A stretch of 36,554 nt of DNA from Desulfobacterales bacterium (GTDB lineage: Bacteria > Desulfobacterota > Desulfobacteria > Desulfobacterales > Desulfosalsimonadaceae). Shown here in pieces: positions 24,543 to 34,200 of the stretch. The notes beneath the pieces were generated by a model. It was given only the letters and a program-made list of their open reading frames with translations. It had not been told where the DNA came from and did not search any database. The first letter of the stretch is position 1, and each line of letters begins with the position of its first letter. Position numbers and translations under genes: made by a program. The stretch covers positions 1 through 36,554 of the forward strand of contig JAGYOX010000017.1 in the NCBI GenBank assembly GCA_018399235.1, read 5' to 3'.

Positions 24543-26432
24543 ATGAAAACCACCTATTGGCCGGATGAATACATTCAGAAACAGCGTACGGTGGAAGAAG
24601 CATTAGGCATCATTAAATCCGGCCATCGGATTTTCATTGGATCATCCTGTGCAGAGCCCCAGTATCTCGTTGAAGCCCTTGTGAAATCGGCCCATATGTT
24701 TCCGGACCTTGAAATTGTCCGTTTAATGAGCATTGAAAACTCACCCATTACACGTCTTGCCTTTGACAGTGAGAATGAGAACTTCAGCATCAGAAACATT
24801 TACCAGGGCTCGGCCACTGCCAAACATCTGTCAGCGAACCGCCCGTTTATAACTCCCATGCACATCTCCGCCGTACCCGGCCTTTTTTTGAAACGCCATC
24901 TGCCGATCAACACCGCATTAATCCAAACCTCTCCCCCGGATGACTTCGGCTGGATGAGCCTGGGCATATCGGTTGACGTTTGCCAGGCCGCCGCCCGGGC
25001 GGCTGAGCGGGTGATCGCCCAGGTTAATCCCAAAATGCCCCGGGTTTTGGGACACAGCTTTATCCACGTCAATGACGTGGATATCATCGTTGAAAAGGAC
25101 GAGGAACTGCTGACCCTTGACCAACTGCCCGAATTTGAGACCGCGCATAATATTGCCAAGATTGTGGCCAATCTCATTGAAGACGGCTCCACCTTTCAAC
25201 TCGGCCTCGGGGCCACCCCGAAAGCTATACTGCTCGCCCTCTCGGATAAAAATGACCTGGGGGTTCACACCCAGTTTATCATCGACGGCATCATGGATCT
25301 CGTTTCCATGGGGGTTATCACCAATCGGTATAAGGGCATCAATGACGGCAAGGCGGTAGCCAGCAATGCGGTTGGCTCAAAAAATCTTTATGAGTTCGTC
25401 CATGACAACCCGGCCATTGAGTTTTCCCCTTCCGACTATGTAAACAACCCCGCCGTCATTGCCCAGCATAACAAAATGGTTTCCGTCAACATGGTCATGG
25501 AAATGGACCTGACCGGTCAGGCGGCCGTTGACGCGCTGCCCCATAACTATTTTGCCGGGGTTTCGAGTATGCTTGATTTTGTCAGGGGAACTGATGCCTG
25601 CCCGGAAGGCAAATCGATTCTTCTTATCCCTTCGACCTCCATCGACGGGAAAACCAGCCGGATTATACCGACCCTTGAAAGCGGGGCGGTAGTGGTGCCG
25701 AGAAGCGATGTCTCCTATGTTGTCAGCGAATACGGGGCGGTCAATCTCTTCGGTAAAAACTTACAGGAGCGGGCCACCGCAATGATCAGCCTGGCCCACC
25801 CGGATTTTCGGGATGAACTGTTTCAGAAGGCCAGGGAATTAGGCCTGATGAGTCCGGGGCGAAAACTCAGTGAATCATTGCGCAGCGTCTATCCGGTCGG
25901 ACTGGAGGAGGCCCGCAAATACTGCGACCAGACGGTTAAGTTCCGGCCGGCCAAGCCCGTTGATTTGCGCCGCATCCAGGAACATTTTTACAACCTGGAC
26001 CGCCAGGACATTATTGCCCGGTTCTTCTATGAAAAGACCGCTTTCTTAAAAGATGACGTCGAATCCATGATTGAAACCGACTACATCAAAAACCTCACGA
26101 TTCTGGCCGTCACCGGCGAATTTGGGTTCGGAACGGTCATCGGACTCGGGGCCTATATGCTGGAGCCGAACAAGAACATCGCCGAAATCGCATTCTCCGT
26201 TTCCCGGCCCTGGCAGGGAAAGGGCATCGCCACCGTAATTCTTAATAAACTGGCCGAAGCTGCCAGGAAAAACGACGTTGACGGACTGGTGGCTTATACA
26301 TCGCCTGAAAACAAATCCATGATCAAACTTTTCCGAAAACTCCCCTACAAGGTCCACTCATCTCTGGATAACGGGATGATCATCCTTAACTGTCGATTCG
26401 AAAAGGAAGAGGAACCGGAACAACCCCAATAA
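24543..26432 (+). CDS. acetyl-CoA hydrolase/transferase-like domain fused to GNAT acetyltransferase
   Basis: This 629-residue protein has two modules. Residues 1-455 belong to the acetyl-CoA hydrolase / 4-hydroxybutyrate CoA-transferase family, with GSSCAEPQYLVEAL (33-46), TSPPDDFGWMSLG, LGLGATPKAIL (220-230) and VVSEYGAVNLFGK. The family nucleophile is a Glu in an HSE or HTE motif (Glu238 of clostridial AbfT). Here the motif reads VHTQF with Gln244 (codon CAG, 25272-25274), so classical CoA transfer is doubtful. Residues 467-622 are a GNAT domain with acetyl-CoA loop RPWQGKGIA (555-563). The fusion architecture is known in databases as a bifunctional type. It is followed 18 nt later by acs, then by an HDAC-like gene, which suggests a protein lysine acetyltransferase regulated by acyl-CoA. 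That role is inference. The start follows an AGAGAGG Shine-Dalgarno. Confidence 0.9.
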   Translation: MKTTYWPDEYIQKQRTVEEALGIIKSGHRIFIGSSCAEPQYLVEALVKSAHMFPDLEIVRLMSIENSPITRLAFDSENENFSIRNIYQGSATAKHLSANRPFITPMHISAVPGLFLKRHLPINTALIQTSPPDDFGWMSLGISVDVCQAAARAAERVIAQVNPKMPRVLGHSFIHVNDVDIIVEKDEELLTLDQLPEFETAHNIAKIVANLIEDGSTFQLGLGATPKAILLALSDKNDLGVHTQFIIDGIMDLVSMGVITNRYKGINDGKAVASNAVGSKNLYEFVHDNPAIEFSPSDYVNNPAVIAQHNKMVSVNMVMEMDLTGQAAVDALPHNYFAGVSSMLDFVRGTDACPEGKSILLIPSTSIDGKTSRIIPTLESGAVVVPRSDVSYVVSEYGAVNLFGKNLQERATAMISLAHPDFRDELFQKARELGLMSPGRKLSESLRSVYPVGLEEARKYCDQTVKFRPAKPVDLRRIQEHFYNLDRQDIIARFFYEKTAFLKDDVESMIETDYIKNLTILAVTGEFGFGTVIGLGAYMLEPNKNIAEIAFSVSRPWQGKGIATVILNKLAEAARKNDVDGLVAYTSPENKSMIKLFRKLPYKVHSSLDNGMIILNCRFEKEEEPEQPQ

Positions 26433-26450
26433 TCTCGAAGGAGGTCGCTA

Positions 26451-28406
26451 ATGACGGAGAAATATGATGTTCATTTGGAGGAATACCGGAAAACCGCCTT
26501 TATTAATAGCTGGGAGCAATATAAAGAGCTCTATGAAAAGTCCGTAGCGGATCCCGACGGGTTCTGGGCGGAACAGGCTCGAAAATACCTGACATGGGAC
26601 AGGGAGTGGGATTTTGTATTAAAATATGACTTCCATGAGGCCAAAATTGAATGGTTCGGGGGCGGCAGGCTCAATGCGTCATTTAACTGCCTGGATAGGC
26701 ACATGGATACGATCAGCGATAAGGTGGCCCTTTACTGGGAAGGGGACGACCCCAACGAGGCCAGAACCTATACATATGGCGATATTTACCAGCGGGTCAA
26801 CAAATTCGCCGGCGTGTTAAAATCAAAAGGCGTTAAAAAAGGCGACCGGGTTATTATCTATCTTCCCATGATCATCGAACTGCCGGTGGCCATGCTGGCT
26901 TGCGCCCGAATCGGGGCTATTCACAGCGTGGTGTTCGGCGGATTCAGCGCGGAGGCGATCGCCAACCGGATTATGGACTGCGGCGCGAAGCTCGTGATCA
27001 CTGCAGACGGTGGATATCGCGCCGGAAAAAGCGTGCCGCTTAAAAAAAATGTGAACGCAGCCCTTGAAAACTGCCCAGATGTTGAAAATGTGATAGTGGT
27101 CAACCGCACCGGCTCCGCCGACCAATTGGACGGCAAAAGGGAAATCTGGTGGGAAGACGCGATAGCTGATCCGAACCTGCCCGATTATATAGAACCGGAG
27201 CCCATGGATGCCGAGGATCCGTTGTTTATCCTTTACACCAGCGGCAGCACGGGGAAACCCAAAGGGGTAGTGCACACCCACGGCGGCTATCTCCTGTATT
27301 CCGCCATCACCACCCGGCTGGTATTTGACCTAAAAGACGATGAGATTTTCTGGTGCACCGCGGATATCGGATGGATTACGGGCCACAACTACATTCTCTA
27401 CGGTCCCATGATCAACGGCTTGTCAGGCGTCATGTTTGAAGGGGTGCCGAGCTATCCGGATTTTGACCGCTTTTGGGCGATTGTTGAAAAATACCGGGTC
27501 AACAAATTCTACACCGCTCCGACCGCCATACGGGCGCTGGCCAAAGAAGGCGATCACCATGTAACCAAGCACGACATCTCCTCGCTAAAACTCCTGGGCA
27601 CAGTTGGCGAACCGATCAATCCCGAAGCCTGGCGCTGGTATTTTCATCATGTGGGGCGGGACTGGTGCCCGATCATTGATACCTGGTGGCAGACCGAAAC
27701 CGGCGGCCATATGATCTGCCCTCTCCCCGCCGTTGCCCCGATCAAGCCCGGCTCCTGCTCGTTTCCCTTTTTCGGGGTGGATCCGGTGATCCTGGATGAT
27801 ACGGGAGAGCCGGTCAAATATCCCGAAGAGGAAGGCATCCTCTGCATCCGGCAGCCCTGGCCGGGTATCGCCCGAACGGTTTACGGGGATCATGAGCGGT
27901 TCCGCGACACCTACTTCAGCCATGTGCCCGGCATGTATTTTACCGGTGACGGCGCCAAGCAGGACGAAGACGGCTATTTTTGGATTATCGGACGGATCGA
28001 TGATGTCATCAATGTGTCCGGCCACCGCCTGGGCACCGCCGAGGTGGAATCCGCGCTGGTGCTGAATAAAAACGTGGCCGAAGCCGCGGTGGTAGGATTT
28101 CCCCACGACATTAAGGGCCAGGGCATATACGCCTATATCATTCTGAAAAGCGGTATCACCCCATCGGATGACCTGAAAAAGGAGCTTGTTCAGCAGGTAA
28201 GAAAGGAGATCGGTCCGATTGCCACCATTGACGTCATCCAATGGGCCGATGGATTGCCCAAAACCCGCAGCGGAAAAATCATGCGGCGCATCCTTAAAAA
28301 AATCGCCGCCGGCAAACTGAATGAACTTGGCGACACGTCAACCATTGCCGATGAATCGGTTATTGACAAACTGATTTCCGACCGGGTTGACATCTCCTCT
28401 TTATAA
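26451..28406 (+). CDS. acs: acetyl-CoA synthetase, AMP-forming
   Basis: The 651-residue enzyme activates acetate to acetyl-CoA via acetyl-AMP. The phosphate loop is [11 protein letters not shown] (262-272), the nucleotide motif is [10 protein letters not shown], the hinge is [20 protein letters not shown], and the A10 motif is [11 protein letters not shown] with Lys609. Lys609 is the same residue number as the acetylated, activity-controlling Lys of Salmonella Acs. Length and motif spacing match bona fide Acs, including the [15 protein letters not shown]-terminal region. An AAGGAGG Shine-Dalgarno precedes the ATG, 18 nt after the GNAT fusion. The downstream HDAC-like gene begins 15 nt after its stop. 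This order makes Acs the prime candidate for reversible acetylation. In an acetate-oxidising or acetate-assimilating anaerobe it feeds the acetyl-CoA pool. Confidence 0.97.
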   Translation: MTEKYDVHLEEYRKTAFINSWEQYKELYEKSVADPDGFWAEQARKYLTWDREWDFVLKYDFHEAKIEWFGGGRLNASFNCLDRHMDTISDKVALYWEGDDPNEARTYTYGDIYQRVNKFAGVLKSKGVKKGDRVIIYLPMIIELPVAMLACARIGAIHSVVFGGFSAEAIANRIMDCGAKLVITADGGYRAGKSVPLKKNVNAALENCPDVENVIVVNRTGSADQLDGKREIWWEDAIADPNLPDYIEPEPMDAEDPLFILYTSGSTGKPKGVVHTHGGYLLYSAITTRLVFDLKDDEIFWCTADIGWITGHNYILYGPMINGLSGVMFEGVPSYPDFDRFWAIVEKYRVNKFYTAPTAIRALAKEGDHHVTKHDISSLKLLGTVGEPINPEAWRWYFHHVGRDWCPIIDTWWQTETGGHMICPLPAVAPIKPGSCSFPFFGVDPVILDDTGEPVKYPEEEGILCIRQPWPGIARTVYGDHERFRDTYFSHVPGMYFTGDGAKQDEDGYFWIIGRIDDVINVSGHRLGTAEVESALVLNKNVAEAAVVGFPHDIKGQGIYAYIILKSGITPSDDLKKELVQQVRKEIGPIATIDVIQWADGLPKTRSGKIMRRILKKIAAGKLNELGDTSTIADESVIDKLISDRVDISSL

Positions 28407-28421
28407 AAGTGTAAACCTGCC

Positions 28422-29459
28422 ATGGGGATAAATATCGGGATAGCGAGGGATAACCGGTTTCTGGAGCATAAAACCGGTCATTTTCACCCCGAGCATCCCA
28501 AACGGCTGAATTCCATCTACCGGATGATAGACCGGGACTTTGGCGAAAAGCTGCTTTCATTTAAAGCCGTTCCCGCCCCAATGGATCTGGTCGAGGGAAT
28601 CCATTCCCCGGAGCATATCCGTCGGGTATTAAAAACCGCCGAACAGCATGTCACCAACCTGGCGCCGGACACACCGGTATCCGAACAATCCTATATGGCG
28701 GCCTGGTTGGCCGTTGGCGCCTGCCTTCAAGGGATTGACGCCCTGGTGGACGCTGACTGCAATGGTTTTTTTGGCCTGGTCCGTCCCCCGGGGCACCATG
28801 CCTTTGCCAACCGGGCCGGTGGATTCTGCATATTCAACAACATTGCCATTGCCGCCAAATATGCCATAAAAAAGTATCATTTAGAACGTATACTCGTCGT
28901 TGACTGGGATGTCCACCACGGAAACGGTTTACAATCGCTTTTCTATCATGACCCGCGGCTGCTCTATATTTCTACCCATGACCTGATGCTTTATCCATAC
29001 TCCGGGGAGATTGAACAGACCGGCACGGACTGGGGCGAGGGCTATACAATTAACGCACCGATTTCACGCTCAATGACAGATAATGATATCATCCGGCTGT
29101 ATCAATCGATTTTGATACCGGTGATCCACAATTTCAGGCCTGAATTGATTATGGTGGCGGCCGGGTTTGACGCCCATCAGGATGACCCGCTGGGCCGGTC
29201 CAGATGGACGGAGGCCGCATATGCGGGTATTACCCGGCGGATCATTCATGCCAAAAAAGCGGTCGGGGATCCCCCGGTCTTTCTCTCCCTTGAAGGCGGT
29301 TATAACCCCAGGGCACTTGCCAACTGTATCCGTTCTGTGCTATTAGAGCTCATTGAGAATAATCCTGAGATTCCGGAACTACCACCGGCGAATGAAAAAA
29401 CAGCCGGTCTGGTGGAACAGCTGCTTAAAATTCACTCACAATATGGACTCATGAAATGA
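28422..29459 (+). CDS. histone deacetylase family protein (AcuC-like lysine deacetylase)
   Basis: The 345-residue protein has the arginase/HDAC fold with an intact zinc site and active site. RPPGHHAF carries His125 and His126. DWDVHHGNG supplies ligands Asp163 and His165. GFDAHQDDPLG supplies Asp250. LEGGYN carries the catalytic Tyr294. The N-terminal HKTGHFHPEHPKRL segment is typical of class II-like bacterial HDACs and AcuC. Such enzymes remove acetyl groups from lysine or from polyamines. Placed between acs and a second acyl-CoA ligase, deacetylation of ligase lysines is the most economical reading, as AcuC does for AcsA in Bacillus. The substrate is inferred. It is coupled to neighbours by a 15-nt gap upstream and a 4-nt ATGA overlap downstream. 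Confidence 0.9.
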   Translation: MGINIGIARDNRFLEHKTGHFHPEHPKRLNSIYRMIDRDFGEKLLSFKAVPAPMDLVEGIHSPEHIRRVLKTAEQHVTNLAPDTPVSEQSYMAAWLAVGACLQGIDALVDADCNGFFGLVRPPGHHAFANRAGGFCIFNNIAIAAKYAIKKYHLERILVVDWDVHHGNGLQSLFYHDPRLLYISTHDLMLYPYSGEIEQTGTDWGEGYTINAPISRSMTDNDIIRLYQSILIPVIHNFRPELIMVAAGFDAHQDDPLGRSRWTEAAYAGITRRIIHAKKAVGDPPVFLSLEGGYNPRALANCIRSVLLELIENNPEIPELPPANEKTAGLVEQLLKIHSQYGLMK

Positions 29460-31189
29460 TTAAGGCTCGAATTCCGGCACAGAACGTAGAATCCGCCAAT
29501 CTAAAATCATATGATGATGCCTGCAGAGAATTTTCCTGGGCTGACATCGAAAAAGAATTTTCCTGGTACGGCCATGACCGGATGAATATCATCACCGAAT
29601 CCATTGACCGATGGGCCAATGATCCTAAGCGAGCCGACTACCCCGCCATGATTTTTCAAAAGCAGGGGGTTATTGAAACCTATACCTACCGGATGCTCAA
29701 AGAAAAATCCTGCCAATGGGCGGCCTTTCTTGCCGAACATGGGTTTGTCCAGGGGGATCGCTTGATCACCCTGCTTCCGCCGTCGCCGGAAACATTTTTC
29801 GCCATGGCCGCCTGCACCCGGATCGGTGTTATTCTCTGCCCCATATTCGCCACAGCCGGTTTTTATGAGCTTGAAATCCGGCTTGAATCCACTGCGCCAA
29901 GAGCCGTGCTAACCCATCCGGACCTTGTGGAAAAGCTGTCCTATGATTTTGCCTCGCAAGTCGAATACATCTTTCTCACCCAGTCCAAAGGTCCCGGCCT
30001 GTTCTCCAATGAGACCCCGGTGACCCAGAAAATTGACCAAATGCCTGTGGAATTTCCGGCGGCACAGCTGCCAGGGGACGCTCCGCTGTACATGATCTTT
30101 ACTTCAGGCTCCACCCGCCCGCCCAAGGGGATTATCCATACGCACCGCGATATGACCGGCATGCTGGCAACCGCCCGCTGGATTCTTGATGTCAGACCGG
30201 ACACCGTGCTTTGGACGGATGCGGACCCGGCATGGGTGACCGGGACGGTATACGGCGGCTTTGCAGCGTGGCTATGCGGGATCACCTCTATGGTTCAGGG
30301 CGATCCGTTTACCGCTGCCAACTGGTATTGGACGATTGAGAGACATAAGGTAAGCGTCTGGTACACAACTCCGCGGATCATAAGAGATTTGATGAATGCC
30401 GGCGACGATCTGCCATCCAGATACGATTTGAGCTCCCTCAAGCATATTGCCACCGTGGGCGCCCCCCTGGTGCCGGATATTTTCTACTGGGCCGGCAAGC
30501 ACCTGAACTGCTATCCGCATGACAACTGGTGGATGACCGAAACGGGAATCATATGCATTGCCAATTATCCGAGCATGGATATTAAACCGGGCGCCATCGG
30601 AAAACCGGTCCCGGGCATCCAGGCCGCCATTTTGGATGAAACCGGCGAGGAACTGCCCCCTTTATCCCTGGGCGAACTGGCCTTAAAGGCCCCGTGGCCG
30701 GGGCTGATGCATAACATATGGCAGGACAGCGGCCGGTTTCAAAAATATTTCAAAAATGACCAGTGGTTTGTTACCGGCGATATCGCCCTTTATGATGAAG
30801 AGGGCTATTTTTACCACCAGGGACGAAACGATGACTTATTAAAAGCCGGCGGAGAAAAGCTGATCGGCCCGTTTGAAATAGAGCAGGTGTTGACCTCTCA
30901 TCCGGCGGTATCCGAAGCTGCCGTCATCTCCAAGGGGACCGAACCGGGGGCGGGCACTTCCTATTTAAAGGCGTTTCTCACGCTTAAAAAAGGCTACATC
31001 GCCTCAAACCGGCTGAACTATGAGATCAAAGCGTATGTGAAAACCAATTTCAGCGCGGATGTCGAGATTCGGGAAGTATTGTTCCTTGATGCGCTGCCAA
31101 AAACCCGCAGCGGGAAACTCCTGCGCCGCGTTCTGCGGGCCTGGGAGCTGGGACTGCCCGGAGGGGACGTCATCAACATGCAAGACTGA
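29456..31189 (+). CDS. AMP-forming acyl-CoA synthetase with atypical phosphate loop
   Basis: This 577-residue ANL-superfamily ligase resembles the acetyl/medium-chain acyl-CoA synthetase branch. It has WTDADPAWVTGTVYG, NWWMTETG, a hinge GRNDDLLKAGGEKLIGPFEIE, and A10 PKTRSGKLLRR with Lys554. Its phosphate loop reads FTSGSTRPPKG (215-225), with Arg221 where nearly all family members have Gly (TSGSTGxPKG). The remaining catalytic marks are intact, so activity is likely but with altered nucleotide handling. The substrate cannot be set from sequence; short or medium carboxylates, branched or aryl acids are possible. The start overlaps the HDAC gene by 4 nt, giving translational coupling. Lys554 is a candidate target of the upstream GNAT and of the deacetylase. 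Confidence 0.88.
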   Translation: MIKARIPAQNVESANLKSYDDACREFSWADIEKEFSWYGHDRMNIITESIDRWANDPKRADYPAMIFQKQGVIETYTYRMLKEKSCQWAAFLAEHGFVQGDRLITLLPPSPETFFAMAACTRIGVILCPIFATAGFYELEIRLESTAPRAVLTHPDLVEKLSYDFASQVEYIFLTQSKGPGLFSNETPVTQKIDQMPVEFPAAQLPGDAPLYMIFTSGSTRPPKGIIHTHRDMTGMLATARWILDVRPDTVLWTDADPAWVTGTVYGGFAAWLCGITSMVQGDPFTAANWYWTIERHKVSVWYTTPRIIRDLMNAGDDLPSRYDLSSLKHIATVGAPLVPDIFYWAGKHLNCYPHDNWWMTETGIICIANYPSMDIKPGAIGKPVPGIQAAILDETGEELPPLSLGELALKAPWPGLMHNIWQDSGRFQKYFKNDQWFVTGDIALYDEEGYFYHQGRNDDLLKAGGEKLIGPFEIEQVLTSHPAVSEAAVISKGTEPGAGTSYLKAFLTLKKGYIASNRLNYEIKAYVKTNFSADVEIREVLFLDALPKTRSGKLLRRVLRAWELGLPGGDVINMQD

Positions 31190-31285
31190 CGGCACCTCTT
31201 ATTTTACCAATAAGGATGCTCTCTATGTCCGTAAAAAAGCAGACCGCCCTTAATGTAAAAGCAACCAACACTGGAGGTTTTGCAA

Positions 31286-34200
31286 ATGAAACCCTCGAAT
31301 ATTGCTTCGCTCTGGCAATCCCTGCTTGTGACGACAAAATATCCCATCACCTCAAGAAGCCGGCGCATTTTCTATAACTCCCTGTCTCACGGTCTCCTTA
31401 AGCTGATGGCCCTGCTTTTTAACCACCGGTCCGCTCTGAATGGCTATCTCAAGGGGGCAGACGGCTGGATCAACTTCAGCGTAGGTTTCGTCACGGAATC
31501 CGGCGGGGTCTGCCAGGCGGCCAGGTTTTATAACGGGCGGATGTCGGTCCTGAACAAAATCCCCGAAGACGCGGACGTGGTAATCCGGTTTGCCGATGAA
31601 GCGGCCCTTATGGAAATGCTCCGGGTCACCCCCAACGAGGTGCTCAACCTGATTTTAAAGAACCGGATGATCCTTGACGGCAATCTGGCGTACCTCCAGT
31701 TGTTCAACTACCTGGTCTCCCTCCTGATGGGTCGAAAGCACCAAAAGATGCTCGAAAAAGCCCATCAGCAGGATACCGCCTACCGCAAATCGACCTATGA
31801 TCAGAAAAACCCGGACCTCGCGCAAAAACTTTGCTCCCGCCATCACTACCGAATGACCGGGGACAAGGCCGATCCGGGCGTCAAACACCTTGACGATCCC
31901 TACCTTTCTCATTTCCGCCTAGATGATTTCCCGCGGCTTAAGTTTTTTCTTGACCGGTATTTCAACGAAATGCCGGAAATCTGCCCGGAACGTCCGCAGC
32001 TCTTGACAAAATGGTTCCGGGAAAACGGATTTGAAACCCGATCCGAGGACACGCCATGGATTCCGGAGCTTCGCCAGGCCCATGCATTTTCTTACCTGAT
32101 GGCCGATAAACAGCCCATCATCCGTGAAAATGACCTGGTGGCCGGAACCACAACCACAAACGACAATATCGGGGTGGTCATCTACCCGGATGCCCAGGGT
32201 GTCATGGCCTGGGGCGAATTGGCCTCCATTGACAAACGGGTGCTAAACCCCTACCGCATATCCGATGAAACCGCCCGTATTCTCCACCATGAGGTATTCC
32301 CCTTCTGGGCGGAGCGAAACTTCCGGGGATGGGTCAGAAAAGCCAATGGCTACCCGGACTGCCAGAAAATCGAGGAGCGCTGGGTGGCCTATTTTGTCTG
32401 GAAATCCGTGGGCATCTCGCATACCATCCCGCATTTTCCAACAATTCTTGAAAACGGCACCAGCGGGATAATAAACAAGATTGCAAACCGCCTGGCGGCG
32501 CCGGGTTTAACGGACAGGCAGCGGCACACGCTGCAAGCCATGGAGATTGCGCTTCAGGGGCTTGAGGCCTATGCCGGCCGCCTGGCTGAAACCGCGGCGA
32601 AACAGGCCCGAGCCGAAACCGATCCCAAACGGCAGGAAGAACTGCAACATCTCTCCCTCGTGCTCAAAAAAATTCCCCGGGAGCCGGCTGAGACCCTTGA
32701 TGAGGCTGTTCAGGTATTAAACCTCGTCTGGATCGCCCTGAACATGGAAAACGCCAATACCGGTATGTCCTTCGGCCGCTTGGACCAGTGGCTGCAGCCG
32801 TATTTTGAAAAAGATATGGCCGGATTGGCGGCCCCTGAAGAAAAGTCCGCATACATCCGCCATGCCATTGAACTCATCGGGTGCCTGTTTCTGCGGTTTT
32901 CAGATCATCTCCCCCTGTCCCCGGACATCGGCAACTATCTCTTCGGCGGGGCGTCTTCCACGCAGGCCCTGACCATCGGGGGGCTCGCCCGGGACGGGTC
33001 AGACGGCGTAAACGACATGACCTACATCATCCTCAAGGTAACCGAAATGCTGGGGATCCGGGATGTCAATGTAAACGCCCGGTTTCATCCGGAAGTAAAC
33101 ACAGGCACCTATCTTAAAAGACTCTGCGAGGTCAACTTTATCACGGCCGGCACCCCATCGATGCATAATGACCAGGCAGTATTCCAATCTTTGGATCAGC
33201 ACGGCTATCCAATAGAAGATATCCGGGACTGGTCCGCCACCGGCTGCGTGGAGCCAACAATATCCGGCAAGCATATGGGCCATACCGGATCGATCCTTTT
33301 CAACCTGGTGGCCCCGCTTGAGATGGCCCTGCACAACGGGGCCCACCCGCTCATGGGATGGACGCCCGGCCCCGCAACCGGGAGCATCGAAGCGGGGGAC
33401 TTCCCGGATTTTGAGTCGTTTTTCAAGGCATATGAAACACAGCTACGGTTTCTCATTGGCAAGGCGGTCGAATATAACAACATGCTGGCCAAAATCCATG
33501 CCGAATACCGGCCGACGCCGTTTTTAAGCACGATTATGCAGGGGACCATAGAAAATGCGACGGATGTGACCCGCGCCGGCGCCCTGTATAATACCTCCGG
33601 AACCTCGAATATCGGGCTCGCCGACGTCATCGACTCGCTGATGGTGATCAAGAAAATGGTCTTTGATGAGAAATCGATCCCGTTCGCCCGCCTGAAGGCC
33701 GCCATTGACAACGACTTCTCGGATGATACCGAACTCCATGCCCTTATCTCAAGCCGGGCCCCCCGATTCGGCTCCGGTGATCCGGAGGCACTTGAAATGG
33801 CCCGGCGGCTTACCGGATTGATTCATGATATCCATCGCGGCCACACCAACTTCAGGGGCGGCCCCTATACCACGGGCTTTTGGTCCATGTCCCAGCATGT
33901 GGCCTACGGCACCCTTTCCGGGGCGCTGCCTTCCGGCCGGCGATTCGGCAAGGCCTTTACCCCCGGCTTGACTCCGAATCCCGCAGCCTCCGTCAATTTT
34001 CTGGACAACCTTCGGGATGTGGCACAGCTTGATCCCGCCACCATGGACAACAACATCGCGTTCAACGTCAAGCTCAACCCAAGCCCCAAGGATTCCCGGG
34101 AAAAAACCGTTGATATCATGGCCTCCTATGTCAAGGCCTATTTTGATATGGGCGGCATGCAAATGCAGTTTAACGTGGTTAATTCGGAAACCCTGAAGGA

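Noticed and set aside
24543-26432. Frameshift or assembly artefact joining two genes in the CoA-transferase-GNAT protein
   Set aside because: The frame is continuous, both domains are complete, and this two-domain order is a recognised architecture, so a genuine fusion is more likely.
27585-28241. 218-codon open frame antisense to acs
   Set aside because: It mirrors a high-GC coding gene in which all catalytic motifs are on the plus strand. Its translation shows no domain.
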